From the NCBI GenBank assembly GCA_005885515.1, contig VAWK01000048.1, forward strand, positions 38,534 to 93,345: 54,812 bases of DNA, given 5' to 3'. Every line of letters begins with the position of its first letter. Position 1 is the stretch's first letter. The notes under the pieces were generated by a model. It saw only the letters and a list, made by a program, of their open reading frames with translations, had not been told where the DNA came from and ran no database searches. The position numbers and the translations under genes are program-made. Shown here in pieces: positions 34,183 to 43,536 of this stretch. Origin of the DNA: Actinomycetota bacterium. Lineage in GTDB: Bacteria > Actinomycetota > Thermoleophilia > Solirubrobacterales > Solirubrobacteraceae.

Positions 34183-35277
34183 TCATCCGGCAGATCGTAC
34201 GCCGATCGCGGCGACCTCCTCGCGACTCAGCGGGAAGTGGCAGGCGGTGAGCGTACCGCTGCCCTTGTCCTCCAGCTGCGGCTGCTGCCTCGAGCAGAGC
34301 TCCTGCGCCTTCGGGCAGCGGGTGTGAAAACGGCACGCTTTGGGCGGGTTGGCGGGGCTCGGCACATCACCGCTGAGCAGCCTTCGCTCGCTGCCATGGT
34401 GAGAGGGATCGGCGACCGGCACGGCCGACAGCAGCGCGCCGGTGTACGGATGGCGAGGAAACGCGTACAGATCGTCGCCCGACCCGGTCTCGACGATCTT
34501 GCCGAGATACATCACCGCCACGCGGTCGCACATGTGGCGCACAACGGACAGGTCGTGGGCGATGAAGATCAGCGTCAGCCCGAAGCGCCGCTGCATGTCG
34601 CGCAGCAGGTTGAGCACCTGCGCCTGGATCGACACGTCCAGCGCGGACACCGGCTCATCGGCGATCAGCAGCTTCGGCCGCAGCGCCAGCGCGCGCGCGA
34701 CGCCGATGCGCTGGCGCTGGCCGCCGGAGAACTCGTGCGGGTAGCGGTTGTAGTGCTCGGGGTTCAACCCAACCGTCTCCATCAACTCCTGCACGGCGCG
34801 TTTTCGCTCGCCCTTCTCCCGCTTCAGGCCATGGATCGCGTACGGCTCGCCGATGATCGAGCCGACGGTCTTGCGCGGGTTCAGCGACGAGTAGGGGTCC
34901 TGGAAGATCATCTGCATCTCCCGCCTGATCGCCTTCATGTCCGCCCCGCGCAGGTCGGTGATGTCCTGACCCTCGAAACGCACCTGCCCCGAGGTCGGCT
35001 TCTGCAGGCGCATGATCAGCTTGGCGGTCGTGCTCTTGCCGCAGCCCGTCTCGCCCACTATCCCCAGCGTCTCTCCCCGGCGCACGTCGAAGCTGACGCC
35101 GTCGACCGCGCGCACGGCGCCGATCTTGCGCTGGAAGATGATGCCCCGGGTGATCGGGAAGTGCTTGACGAGGTCGCGCACCTGCACCAGCGGCTGAACG
35201 GCGTCCGGCACCGGCGGGGCCGTCGTGGCGAGCCGCTCGGGAGCTCCCCCGAAGGGATCGGGCGCCTGCGCGCTCAC
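34183..35277 (-). CDS. dppF: Peptide ABC transporter ATP-binding protein (DppF/OppF type)
   Basis: A 364-residue ATPase. Walker A is [12 protein letters not shown], the signature [10 protein letters not shown], Walker [13 protein letters not shown], then the switch His in [10 protein letters not shown]. The C-terminal oligopeptide-type extension has [14 protein letters not shown], typical of DppF/OppF. The GTG start at 35275-35277 overlaps the TGA of dppD (GTGA), so the two ATPases are made together and should pair. The N-terminal [19 protein letters not shown], with its insert before VRAVDGVSF, is a normal OppF feature. Confidence 0.92.
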   Translation of the reverse strand: MSAQAPDPFGGAPERLATTAPPVPDAVQPLVQVRDLVKHFPITRGIIFQRKIGAVRAVDGVSFDVRRGETLGIVGETGCGKSTTAKLIMRLQKPTSGQVRFEGQDITDLRGADMKAIRREMQMIFQDPYSSLNPRKTVGSIIGEPYAIHGLKREKGERKRAVQELMETVGLNPEHYNRYPHEFSGGQRQRIGVARALALRPKLLIADEPVSALDVSIQAQVLNLLRDMQRRFGLTLIFIAHDLSVVRHMCDRVAVMYLGKIVETGSGDDLYAFPRHPYTGALLSAVPVADPSHHGSERRLLSGDVPSPANPPKACRFHTRCPKAQELCSRQQPQLEDKGSGTLTACHFPLSREEVAAIGVRSAG

Positions 35278-36404
35278 GGGGTCGCTCCCTCGGGCAGGCC
35301 CTCGGCGTCGGGCGGCAGCTGCGCCGCGTCTTGCAGTTGCGGCGCCGGCGAGAGGCCGGTCTCTGCGATCGCCTCTGCCGGCGTGTGCCCGGCGCGGAGC
35401 GCGGCCCACAGACGCTGGCGGGCCGGCGCCTCGAGCAGGCAGGCGACGAAGTGCGTCGGCTCCTTCGGCACGGGCTCGAGCCTGGGATCGATGCGCGAGT
35501 GCTCGGGCTGCGCGTAGGGGCAGCGCGGGTGAAAGTGGCACCCGGACGGCCGTGAGATCAGGCTCGGCGGCGTCCCGGGAATCGGCATGAGCTGCTCCTC
35601 GCGCGGGCCGGCGAGCGTGGGGATCGAGCCGAGCAGGCCCCACGTGTAGGGGTGCTCGGGGCCCGAGAACACGAGCTCGGCGGAGGCCGTCTCGACGATT
35701 CGCCCGGCGTACATCACCGCCACGTCGTCGGCCATCTCCGCCACCACGCCGAGGTCGTGGGTGATGATCACGATCGCCATGCCGAGCTCGCGCTGCAGGC
35801 GCTCCAGCAGGGCGAGGATCTGGGCCTGCACGGTCACGTCCAGCGCGGTCGTGGGCTCATCGGCGATCAGCAGCTTCGGCTCGTTGGCGAGCGCCATCGC
35901 GATCATCGCGCGCTGGCGCATGCCGCCAGAGAACTCGTGCGGGTAGCCGTCCACGCGGCCGCGAGGGTCGGGGATGCCCACCAGGCCGAGCAGCTCCACG
36001 GCTCGCGCGCGCGCCTTCGCCTTGGGCACCTCCCGGTGCGCGCGCACCGCCTCGGCCAGCTGGTCGCCGACCTTGTAGAGCGGGTGCAGCGATGACAGCG
36101 GGTCCTGGAAGATCATCGCGATCTCGTTTCCCCGGATGCGGCGCAGCTCGTCTTCGGGCAGCCGTGTGAGGTCGCGGCCGCCGAACAGGATGCGCCCCGA
36201 GATGCGGGCGCCCATCCGCCGCGTCAGCCCGAGCGTGGTGAGCGAGGCCACCGTCTTGCCCGAGCCTGACTCACCGACGATCCCCAGCGTTTTCCCGTGC
36301 AAGACCTGGTAGGTGATGCCGTCGACGGCATGCACGATCCCGTCTTCGGTGGGGAATTGCACGCGCAGGTCCTCGACGCGGAGGAGGGGAGGCTGCACGC
36401 TCAC
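35274..36404 (-). CDS. dppD: Peptide ABC transporter ATP-binding protein (DppD/OppD type)
   Basis: A 376-residue ATPase. Walker A is [12 protein letters not shown], the signature [10 protein letters not shown], Walker [13 protein letters not shown], switch His in [10 protein letters not shown]. The oligopeptide C-terminal domain includes [12 protein letters not shown]. It drives import of peptides with DppF. About 75 residues of extra Ala/Pro-rich tail follow the Cys region. The GTG start (36402-36404) is 49 bases after the true stop of the preceding permease frame. All genes of the set point the same way. Confidence 0.92.
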   Translation of the reverse strand: MSVQPPLLRVEDLRVQFPTEDGIVHAVDGITYQVLHGKTLGIVGESGSGKTVASLTTLGLTRRMGARISGRILFGGRDLTRLPEDELRRIRGNEIAMIFQDPLSSLHPLYKVGDQLAEAVRAHREVPKAKARARAVELLGLVGIPDPRGRVDGYPHEFSGGMRQRAMIAMALANEPKLLIADEPTTALDVTVQAQILALLERLQRELGMAIVIITHDLGVVAEMADDVAVMYAGRIVETASAELVFSGPEHPYTWGLLGSIPTLAGPREEQLMPIPGTPPSLISRPSGCHFHPRCPYAQPEHSRIDPRLEPVPKEPTHFVACLLEAPARQRLWAALRAGHTPAEAIAETGLSPAPQLQDAAQLPPDAEGLPEGATP

Positions 36405-36453
36405 AGGTCAAGCCCCCCGTCTCATCTCGCCACGCACGATGGCGCTGGGGCGC

Positions 36454-37345
36454 TCACGAGTAGCGCACCCGTGGGTCGAGGAACGCATAGCCGATGTCCA
36501 CGAGGATGTTGGCGATGATGATGAATAGCGCCGCGAGCAGTACGGTGCCCTGGACGATCGGGAAATCGGCGTGGGTTATCGCGACGTACGATTTCCAGGG
36601 GCAGCAGCGTTGCGATGGGAGTGATCGAGGCACGTACCCCCTGCCGCACGACCCTGTGCTCGGGCAGACCCTTCGCGCGCGCCGTGCGGATGTAGTCCTC
36701 GCTCATCGTCTCGATCAGGCTGCCGCGCATCAGACGAGCGTAGATCGCGACCCCGGTCGAGGCCAGCACGATCCACGGCATGACGAGCGAGGTGAACCAT
36801 TTGCCGGGATCCGAGGTCAGGCCCACGTAGGTGCCCGAGCCGGGCAGGATGGGGAATTTGCCGATGTCCTGTGAGAACAGGAGCAACGCGACCAGACCGA
36901 GCCAGAATTCCGGGGCCGAGATCAGCAGCAGCGCGGTGCCCATCGAGGCGCGGTCGATCGGCGAGTGACGCCGCAGCGCCGAGATGATCCCCACCGACAG
37001 CCCCGCCAGCACCCATAGCACGGCGGCGCCGATCGTCAGCGACAGCGTCGCGGGCAGCCGTTCGAAGATCAGGCTGCGCACCGACTGGCGGCTGTAGTAG
37101 CTGTAGCCGAGATCGAAGTGCAGGAAGACGCCCTTGATGTATTTCCAGAACTGATCCAGCGTCGAATGGTCGAGACCGAGCGAGTGCCTGATCTCCCTGA
37201 TCAGCCCGGGACTTGGATCGCGCCCCGCCCGCAGCACGGCGGGATCGCCCGTCGGGAAGACCCGGAAGAAGACGAACGTCAGGGCGCAGACGACGATCAG
37301 GAGCACGACCCCCCACAGCAGCCTGCGGATGATGTAGCGCGTCAT
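36454..37345 (-). pseudogene. dppB: Peptide ABC transporter permease (DppB type) with internal deletion and frame change
   Basis: Residues 1-252 form a normal DppB: MTRYIIRRLLWGVVLLIVVCALTFVFF and later APEFWLGLVALLLF and the EAA-like region ETMSEDYIRTARAKGLPEHRVV. At about 36590-36605 the frame breaks. The other frame resumes at SYVAITHADFPIVQG, followed by the last membrane helix and LDPRVRYS, with TGA at 36454-36456. Comparing with the family, about 20 residues (the LLGGAxxxETVFxxPGIG helix region) are missing as well. So this is not a single miscalled base. It may be an inactive permease or a local assembly loss. Confidence 0.8.
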
Positions 37346-37466
37346 CGTCCGGGTTCGCGCATCGCTGGCTGAAGCCGGCCATCGCGCGCCTGCTCGCCGA
37401 GAGCGCCCGCGGCGGCGGGGCCCGCGCCGGTGTGGAGCGAGCCCCGTCGCGCGGTCGCGCGCGTCG

Positions 37467-39248
37467 CTACTTCAGCGAGGTCCAGCTGTAGTCCCACTCG
37501 CCGGTGTCCCACAGGTCGCCGACGCCCTTGACGGTGGTGCCCTCGATGTTCGCCTGCTTGTCCCAGTCGAACGGGATCGCCACGGCGTTTTCGACCAGTT
37601 CTTCATCGATCTTCGCCCAGGCCTTGCGCCTGGCCGGTTCAGCGTTGATCGATTCGGCGGCGGTCATCGCGGCGTTGATCCTCGGGATGTTCGTCTGGCC
37701 CCAGTTCACGTTGCCGGTGGACACGATGGACTTGCCGTTGAACGTGATGTTGAGCACCGTCTGCGGGTCGGCGAAGTCGGCGATCCAGCCGACGCTCGGA
37801 CACACGTCGATCTCTTCTTTGGGGACGTTGCAGTACTTCGCATACGCCGTGGCCGAGTCGACCAGCGTGAGCTTCGTGGTGAAGCCGAGGCTTTTCAGCG
37901 TCTGGTCGAAGATTTCCGCGTCTTCCTTGGCGGGCGGATTGCTCGCGCCCACGACGGTGATCGTCTTGCCGCCGGTGTACTTGCCGCTCGGGTAGCCCGC
38001 GAGCTTGATGTACTTTTCCGCGACTTTCGGGTTGCCTTGGGGGTATTCGTTGAAGTCGAACCTCGGGCCCTTGACGCCGCCGGACTCTTCGAAGCCGCGG
38101 ATGCCCGGATAGATGAAGTGGGTCTGCACGGTGGTGACCAGCGTGCCGCCCCGCGCCCTGTTCAGGGCCACGCGATCGGTCGCCGCGTACACGGCCCTGC
38201 GCAGGTTGACGTTGGTGAACGGCCCGTGCGCGTTGTTGAGCGAGATGTAGTGGCTCCCGGCGCCGGGCGAGACCTCCAGCTGGCTCCTGTATTTTTCATA
38301 CGCGAGCTTCACCGTTGACTGCGCCGGAAGTTCGTTCTGCACGACGTTCGTCCCGCTCAGTACCTGGCGGCCGATGACCGGGCTGCTGCCGCCGGTCTTC
38401 TGGCGAATTTCATCCAGGTAGGCCGGACGCACGTCGGTCGCGGCGTTCCAGTTCGGGTTGCGCACGAGCGTCATCGACTTGCCGGGGACGTAGCCGATGC
38501 CCAGCACTTTGCCCGACTTGTCGTTCTTGAACATGTACGGGCCGGTCGCCACCTGGAAGTTGCCGTAGTCACTCGGTTTGTGCTTGTCGAATTTTTCTGC
38601 GTATTCCTTCGGCACCGCCGCTGTGATCGGCATCACGAAGGCGTCCACCAGGAGCTTTGCCTTCGGTTCTGAAAGGTGAAAGACGATCGTGTGCTTGTCG
38701 GGCGTGACGATGCCCTTCACCGGGCCGCCCTTGGCCGACGGCATCCCTTCGATCACCTTGAAGTACGTGGGTATGTATGGGTTCGCCACGTTTTCGTTCG
38801 CTCCCCGCTCGATCGCGTAGGAGACGTCTTCGGAGATGACTTCGCGGTTCACCGGCGGGCTGAAGTGGATGCCCGTCTTCAGATGCACGGTGACCGTCTT
38901 GTTATCGGATGAGACTTCCGGATTCGAGGCGGCCATGTCGGGTACCGCTTCCGTGTACGTGTTCGGCTTGTTGACCATGAGCGGTCGCTGCGTGGCGAAC
39001 ACGACCGCGTAGTCGATGTTGTAGTAGGCGAGACCGGGGTCGATGTGTTCGAATTCGGTTTCGTTGAGCACTTCGAGCACGCCGCCGCGTTTGCCGCCGG
39101 TGAGCGGCTGGTCTTTCGGGTTCTGAGCACCTCCCGAGCTGAACGGGTCGTTGCTCGCGAGCTTCGTGCTGCTCGAGCCGCATGCTGTGAGCACCAGCAC
39201 CGGCACAGCTGCGATCGCGGCCACAACGACCGCTCTGATGGACCTCAT
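37467..39248 (-). CDS. dppA: Peptide ABC transporter substrate-binding lipoprotein (SBP family 5)
   Basis: A 593-residue extracellular solute-binding protein. The signal and lipobox are AVVVAAIAAVPVLVLTACGSS (C23). The family 5 domain starts FEHIDPGLAYYNIDYAV, followed by NVANPYIPTYFKVIEG and NLRRAVYAATDR. It binds peptides or nickel-like ligands for the ABC importer. I start at 39248, nine bases after GGAGG. An alternative ATG at 39308 overlaps the upstream permease stop and would add 20 Arg-rich residues. Codons favour GAA and AAA, unlike most neighbours. Confidence 0.9.
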   Translation of the reverse strand: MRSIRAVVVAAIAAVPVLVLTACGSSSTKLASNDPFSSGGAQNPKDQPLTGGKRGGVLEVLNETEFEHIDPGLAYYNIDYAVVFATQRPLMVNKPNTYTEAVPDMAASNPEVSSDNKTVTVHLKTGIHFSPPVNREVISEDVSYAIERGANENVANPYIPTYFKVIEGMPSAKGGPVKGIVTPDKHTIVFHLSEPKAKLLVDAFVMPITAAVPKEYAEKFDKHKPSDYGNFQVATGPYMFKNDKSGKVLGIGYVPGKSMTLVRNPNWNAATDVRPAYLDEIRQKTGGSSPVIGRQVLSGTNVVQNELPAQSTVKLAYEKYRSQLEVSPGAGSHYISLNNAHGPFTNVNLRRAVYAATDRVALNRARGGTLVTTVQTHFIYPGIRGFEESGGVKGPRFDFNEYPQGNPKVAEKYIKLAGYPSGKYTGGKTITVVGASNPPAKEDAEIFDQTLKSLGFTTKLTLVDSATAYAKYCNVPKEEIDVCPSVGWIADFADPQTVLNITFNGKSIVSTGNVNWGQTNIPRINAAMTAAESINAEPARRKAWAKIDEELVENAVAIPFDWDKQANIEGTTVKGVGDLWDTGEWDYSWTSLK

Positions 39249-39304
39249 TTGGCGACGCCTCCTGTGTTGTCGTAAAGCACCCGTAGCGGGCGGTCGGTTC
39301 GCGC

Positions 39305-40282
39305 TCATCGCGCACTCCTCGGGTTCAAGGCGTCCCTCAGCCCGTCACCCAGCAAGTTGAAGGCCAGCACCGTGATCAGCAGCGCGATGCCGGGGAAGAC
39401 CATCCACCACCAGGCCGTGTTGAAGATGGGGGTCGCCTGGGCGATCATGTTCCCCCAGCTGGCGGTGGGCGGGCGGATACCCACGCCCAGGAACGAGAGG
39501 CCGGCCTCGAGCAGGATGTTGGTGGGTATCTGCAGGCTCGCGTAGACGATGATCGGCGCAGCCAGGTTGGGCAGGATCTCGCGCAGCATGATGCGCGCGT
39601 CGGAGGCCCCCAGCCCCCGCGATGCCTCCACGAACTCGCGCTCGCGCAGCGAGAGCACGAGGCCCCGGACGATGCGCGCCGTGTAGGGCCACGTCGCGAG
39701 CGAGATCAAGAAGATGATCACGCCCAGGCCGGGCTGGATGGCGCCTTTGATGCAGCCCCGCACTGCGCAGGCGGCGCCGATGCCCAGCCCGAGCAGCAGG
39801 ATGGGGATCGACAGCACGACGTCGATCAGCCGCGAGAGCAGCGTGTCGACCCAGCCGCGGTAGAAGCCCGCGAGCGTGCCCACGAGAACGCCGATCACGG
39901 TCGCGATCCCGGTGCCGATGATCCCCACCTCCAGCGCGACCCTGCCGCCGTAGATCGTGCGCGACATCACGTCCTGGCCCAGCGAATCGACGCCGAACGG
40001 GTGCGCCGAGCTGGGCCCCAGCGGGCTGCCGAACTGGTCGGTCAGGTTCGGGTTCTCGACGTTAGGGCCCGGTAGACCGAAGATTTTGATGACCAGCGGC
40101 GCCGCAAGCGCAATCACGATCAGCAGCAAGATGACCGCGAGAGAGACCTTCGCCACGCGGTCCTGGCGAAAGCGCCGCCAGAAGAGCTGCAGCGGCGAGC
40201 GGGCGGCGACCTCGGCGCGCGACTCCAGGAACTCCAGCCCGCCGGGAGCGCCCGGGACGAGCTCGGCGGCGCCGACGCTCAC
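39305..40282 (-). CDS. dppC: Peptide ABC transporter permease (DppC/OppC type)
   Basis: A 325-residue inner-membrane permease with an N-terminal cytoplasmic part and about six helices. Typical segments are QLFWRRFRQDRVAKVSLAVILLLI, HPFGVDSLGQDVMSRTIYGGRVALEVG (the DppC periplasmic-entry signature) and the EAA loop LREREFVEASRGLGASDARIMLREILPN. Residues SFLGVGIRPPTASWGNMI near the C-terminus are typical of the DppC/OppC end. It begins the set dppC-A-B-D-F-M20, with the two permease genes separated by the binding protein, an unusual order. Confidence 0.92.
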   Translation of the reverse strand: MSVGAAELVPGAPGGLEFLESRAEVAARSPLQLFWRRFRQDRVAKVSLAVILLLIVIALAAPLVIKIFGLPGPNVENPNLTDQFGSPLGPSSAHPFGVDSLGQDVMSRTIYGGRVALEVGIIGTGIATVIGVLVGTLAGFYRGWVDTLLSRLIDVVLSIPILLLGLGIGAACAVRGCIKGAIQPGLGVIIFLISLATWPYTARIVRGLVLSLREREFVEASRGLGASDARIMLREILPNLAAPIIVYASLQIPTNILLEAGLSFLGVGIRPPTASWGNMIAQATPIFNTAWWWMVFPGIALLITVLAFNLLGDGLRDALNPRSAR

Positions 40283-40476
40283 GGCGCGCTCCCTCCGCGT
40301 GGGCGCGCACAGAGTGGGGGGGCAACGCTGTTCACTGCAACCGCCCGCCGCCTCTGGTGCTGATCATCACAATGTAGACCACCGAGCGTAGGTCTTCGAC
40401 AGATAACGCCCGGCGACCTGCTGCAGCAGCTCATATGGTTCAAATATCGGCTCGCGCCGCGCGATACTCAAAAACC

Positions 40477-41808
40477 ATGGCCGACACGCTGTTTGACCCC
40501 GGCGCGGGCACACGCGCAGGCGCCGACGATCGCGGACCGGACGCGGCCCCCGGCGGCGGCCTGCGAGCGCCGCTTGCGGCGCGCGTGCGGCCGAGCTCGC
40601 TTGCGGATTTCGTGGGGCAGTCGCACCTGCTCGGCGAGGGCTCGGCGCTGCGCGTGGCGATCGAGCAGGGCCGGCCGCACTCGATGGTGCTGTACGGCCC
40701 GCCCGGCTCGGGCAAGACGACGCTCGCGCGGATCCTCGCGCAGCGCTCGCCGGCGGTGCTCGAGGAGCTGAGCGCCGTCGCGGCCGGGCGGGCGGAGGTG
40801 CGCGGCGTGGTCGAGCGCGCCACCCACCGCCGCGCGGCCGGGGTGCCGACGGTGTTCTTCCTGGACGAGATCCACCGCTTCAACAAGGCCCAGCAGGATG
40901 CGCTGCTGCCCGCGGTCGAGCAGGGACTGATAACCCTGATCGGGGCGACGACCGAGAACCCGGCCTTCGAGGTCAACGGAGCGCTGCTCTCGCGCCTGCG
41001 CGTGTACGCGTTGCGCGCGCTCGGCGCGGACGAGGTGGCGACGGTGCTGCGTCACGCGGCGCGGGAGCTCGCCGGGCCGCCGGTGAGCGAGGAGGCGATC
41101 GATTTCCTCGCGGCGCGCAGCGAAGGCGATGCGCGCACCGCCTTGAACGCGCTGGAGCTCGCCGCGGCCACAGCAGCCGAGCGCGGCGAGCCGGGCGTCA
41201 CGCTGCAGCGGGCCGAGGACGCCCTGCAGCGCCGCGCGCTGCTGTACGACAAACGGGGGGACCTCCACTACGACTACATCTCCGCATGGATCAAGGCCAC
41301 GCGCGGCTCCGATCCAGATGCCTCGCTGTACTACCTCGCGGTGATGCTCGAGGGCGGCGAGGATCCGCGCTTCATCGTGCGCCGGATGGTGATCCTCGCC
41401 TCCGAGGACATCGGCAACGCCGATCCGGGGGCGCTGTCGGTAGCCACCGCCGCCGCGCAGGCGGTCGATCACGTGGGCCTGCCCGAGGCGCGCTACGCGC
41501 TCGCGCAGGCAGCCATCTACCTCTCGCTGGCGCCGAAGTCAAACGCCGCCGGACGCGCGCTGGCCGCGGCGAGCCACCACGTGCGCGAGCGAGGCGCCGC
41601 GCCGGTGCCGCCGTGGCTTCGCTCGGGCCCGCGGCCCGGGCAGGAGCGCGGGGGCTACGACAACCCACACGAGCATCCCGGCCATCTGTCCGCGCAGCAG
41701 CTGCTGCCTGAAGGCGTGGCCGGAGAGCGCTTCTATGAGCCCGATGAGGCCGAGCGGGAGCTGGCACGGCGCCTGGCGGACGTCCGCCGAGCGCGCGGCC
41801 AGCGATAA
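40477..41808 (+). CDS. rarA: Replication-associated recombination protein A (RarA/MgsA, AAA+ ATPase)
   Basis: A 443-residue AAA+ clamp-loader-like ATPase. Walker A is YGPPGSGKTTLARILA. Walker B is VFFLDEIHRFNKAQQDALLPAVEQGLITLIGATTENP, where sensor 1 ends in TTENP as in RarA. VNGALLSRLRVYAL and KHGDLHYD-like KRGDLHYDYISAWIKATRGSDPDAS are also diagnostic. The tail is NPHEHPGH. It acts at stalled forks with SSB and RecA. The ATG at 40477 was chosen over one 14 codons upstream, because the family starts near DTLFDP. It is followed after 9 bases by the ALDH-like gene. Confidence 0.94.
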   Translation: MADTLFDPGAGTRAGADDRGPDAAPGGGLRAPLAARVRPSSLADFVGQSHLLGEGSALRVAIEQGRPHSMVLYGPPGSGKTTLARILAQRSPAVLEELSAVAAGRAEVRGVVERATHRRAAGVPTVFFLDEIHRFNKAQQDALLPAVEQGLITLIGATTENPAFEVNGALLSRLRVYALRALGADEVATVLRHAARELAGPPVSEEAIDFLAARSEGDARTALNALELAAATAAERGEPGVTLQRAEDALQRRALLYDKRGDLHYDYISAWIKATRGSDPDASLYYLAVMLEGGEDPRFIVRRMVILASEDIGNADPGALSVATAAAQAVDHVGLPEARYALAQAAIYLSLAPKSNAAGRALAAASHHVRERGAAPVPPWLRSGPRPGQERGGYDNPHEHPGHLSAQQLLPEGVAGERFYEPDEAERELARRLADVRRARGQR

Positions 41809-41817
41809 TCGCCGCAC

Positions 41818-43422
41818 ATGAGCACCGCCGTGAGCGAGACCGCCGCGCAGGCGAGCCTCGAGATCCGCGACCCGGCGCGGGGAGAGATCCTCGGCAGCGT
41901 TCGCGCCACGCAGCCCGATCGGGTCCCGGAGCTGGTGCGAGCGGTCGCCAAGGTGCAGCCGCTGTGGGCGCTGCTGCGCGTGTCCGACAGAGCCCGGTAC
42001 ATGGACCGCATGGCGCAGGCGGTGATCGACGACTTCGACGAGCTGGCCCGCTCGATTGCGCGCGAGCAGGGGCGCCCGGCAGCCGAGGTTGCCGCGCTCG
42101 AGCTCTTGCCCGCGATCGACGCGCTGCTGTGGATCGCCGCCGAGGGTGCCGAGGTGCTTGGCCCCAGGCGCGTGCACACGAGCCACTCCCTGTCGATCGC
42201 CAAGCGTGCTCGCATCGCCTACGAGCCGTTTGGCGTGGTGGGCGTGATCGGCGCCGGCAGCGCGCCGTTTGCGCAGCCGCTCGGCCAGATCGCCGGCGCG
42301 CTGCTGGCGGGCAACGCGGTCGCGTTCAAGCCCGCCGCGCGGGCCGCGCTGGCGGGCGAGCACATCATGCGCGTGCTGGGGCGAGCGGACCTGCCCGAGG
42401 GGCTGGTGCGCGTTGCGCACGGCGGCGCCGATGTGGGCATCGCCCTGGCGCAGGCGCCCGTGCACAAGGTCCTGTTCACCGGCTCGCCCGCCGTCGGACG
42501 CGTGGTGGCGCGCGCGTGCGTTTCCGGCGAGAAGGAGGTCACGCTCGAGCTGGGCGGCAAGGACGCGATGCTCGTGCTCGCCGACGCGCATCTGCAGCGG
42601 GCCGCGGCCTGCGCCATGTGGGCCGGCTGCGTGGGCGCCGGGCAGGCGCGCGGGGCCGTCGAGCGTGTGTACGTGGCGCACGAGCGTTTCGACCGCTTCC
42701 TGGCCGAACTGGTGGCGGCGGCGGGCGCGCTCACGGTAGGCGACCCCGCCGACCCGCGCACGCAACTCGGGCCGCTGGCCTCGGCGCGGCGGGTGGAGCA
42801 TGTGGGCGCGCTCGTCGCGGAGGCCGTCGAGCAGGGGGCGCGCGTTCACTGCGGCGGCCCGGTCAGCCCCGCGGACTGCCCCGGGGGCTCGTTTTACGCC
42901 CCCGCCGTCCTCACCGGGGTCACGCACGAGATGCGAATCATGCGCGAGCCCATCGACGGACCGGTGCTGGCGGTGCTCGCCGTCGACTCGGTGCACGAGG
43001 CGATCGCGCTCGCCAACGACAGCGAGTTCGCGCTCGGCGCATCGGTGTGGACGGCGGACCGATACCAGGCGCTGCGCATCGCGCGCGAGCTGCAGGCCGG
43101 CATGGTGTGGCTCAACGACCACTTGCCCTGCCCGATGGTCTCGCGCGGCCCGTGGGGAGCGGCCGCCCGGGGCGGGCTCGGGCGCACGCTCGGGCAGGCC
43201 GGGCTGCGCGCTTGCGCGCAGGAGAAGCTGATCACGTGGGACCCGCCGGCGACGCGCGGTCTGTGGTGGGGTCCTTACGACGAGGTCACGACCAGGGCCG
43301 CGCAGGCGGCGGCGCGACTGCGCTCCGCGCGCGAGCCGGACCACACCAGGGCGTGGCGCGAGGGCGCGCTGGCGCTGGCGCGCGTCGGCGCGCGCGCGCT
43401 GGGGCGGGGCCTGCCGCGCTGA
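41818..43422 (+). CDS. Aldehyde-dehydrogenase-like protein lacking the catalytic Cys and Asn
   Basis: A 534-residue ALDH-fold protein. The general-base Glu is kept (E244 in VTLELGGKDAM), as are the NAD-fold strands (VHKVLFTGSPAVGRV) and the C-terminal region. The usual nucleophile position, in the motif AGQxC, reads GAGQARGAVERVYV with R278. The oxyanion Asn of the PWN motif reads VIGAGSAPF (S148). The protein therefore cannot run normal aldehyde oxidation. It has an extra 50-residue Ala/Arg-rich tail. It may be a regulatory, structural or new-reaction member. It lies between rarA and the siroheme gene, with short gaps. Confidence 0.8.
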   Translation: MSTAVSETAAQASLEIRDPARGEILGSVRATQPDRVPELVRAVAKVQPLWALLRVSDRARYMDRMAQAVIDDFDELARSIAREQGRPAAEVAALELLPAIDALLWIAAEGAEVLGPRRVHTSHSLSIAKRARIAYEPFGVVGVIGAGSAPFAQPLGQIAGALLAGNAVAFKPAARAALAGEHIMRVLGRADLPEGLVRVAHGGADVGIALAQAPVHKVLFTGSPAVGRVVARACVSGEKEVTLELGGKDAMLVLADAHLQRAAACAMWAGCVGAGQARGAVERVYVAHERFDRFLAELVAAAGALTVGDPADPRTQLGPLASARRVEHVGALVAEAVEQGARVHCGGPVSPADCPGGSFYAPAVLTGVTHEMRIMREPIDGPVLAVLAVDSVHEAIALANDSEFALGASVWTADRYQALRIARELQAGMVWLNDHLPCPMVSRGPWGAAARGGLGRTLGQAGLRACAQEKLITWDPPATRGLWWGPYDEVTTRAAQAAARLRSAREPDHTRAWREGALALARVGARALGRGLPR

Positions 43423-43536
43423 GGCGGCGCATCGGGGCTGCTCTACCCTGTCAGCATGCCCGCCCAGGCCTACGCCGGAAAGGAGTGCGTGTGTCAGCTG
43501 CGCAGGGGAATCTGCGACCAGAGCTGCGTGGCGGGG

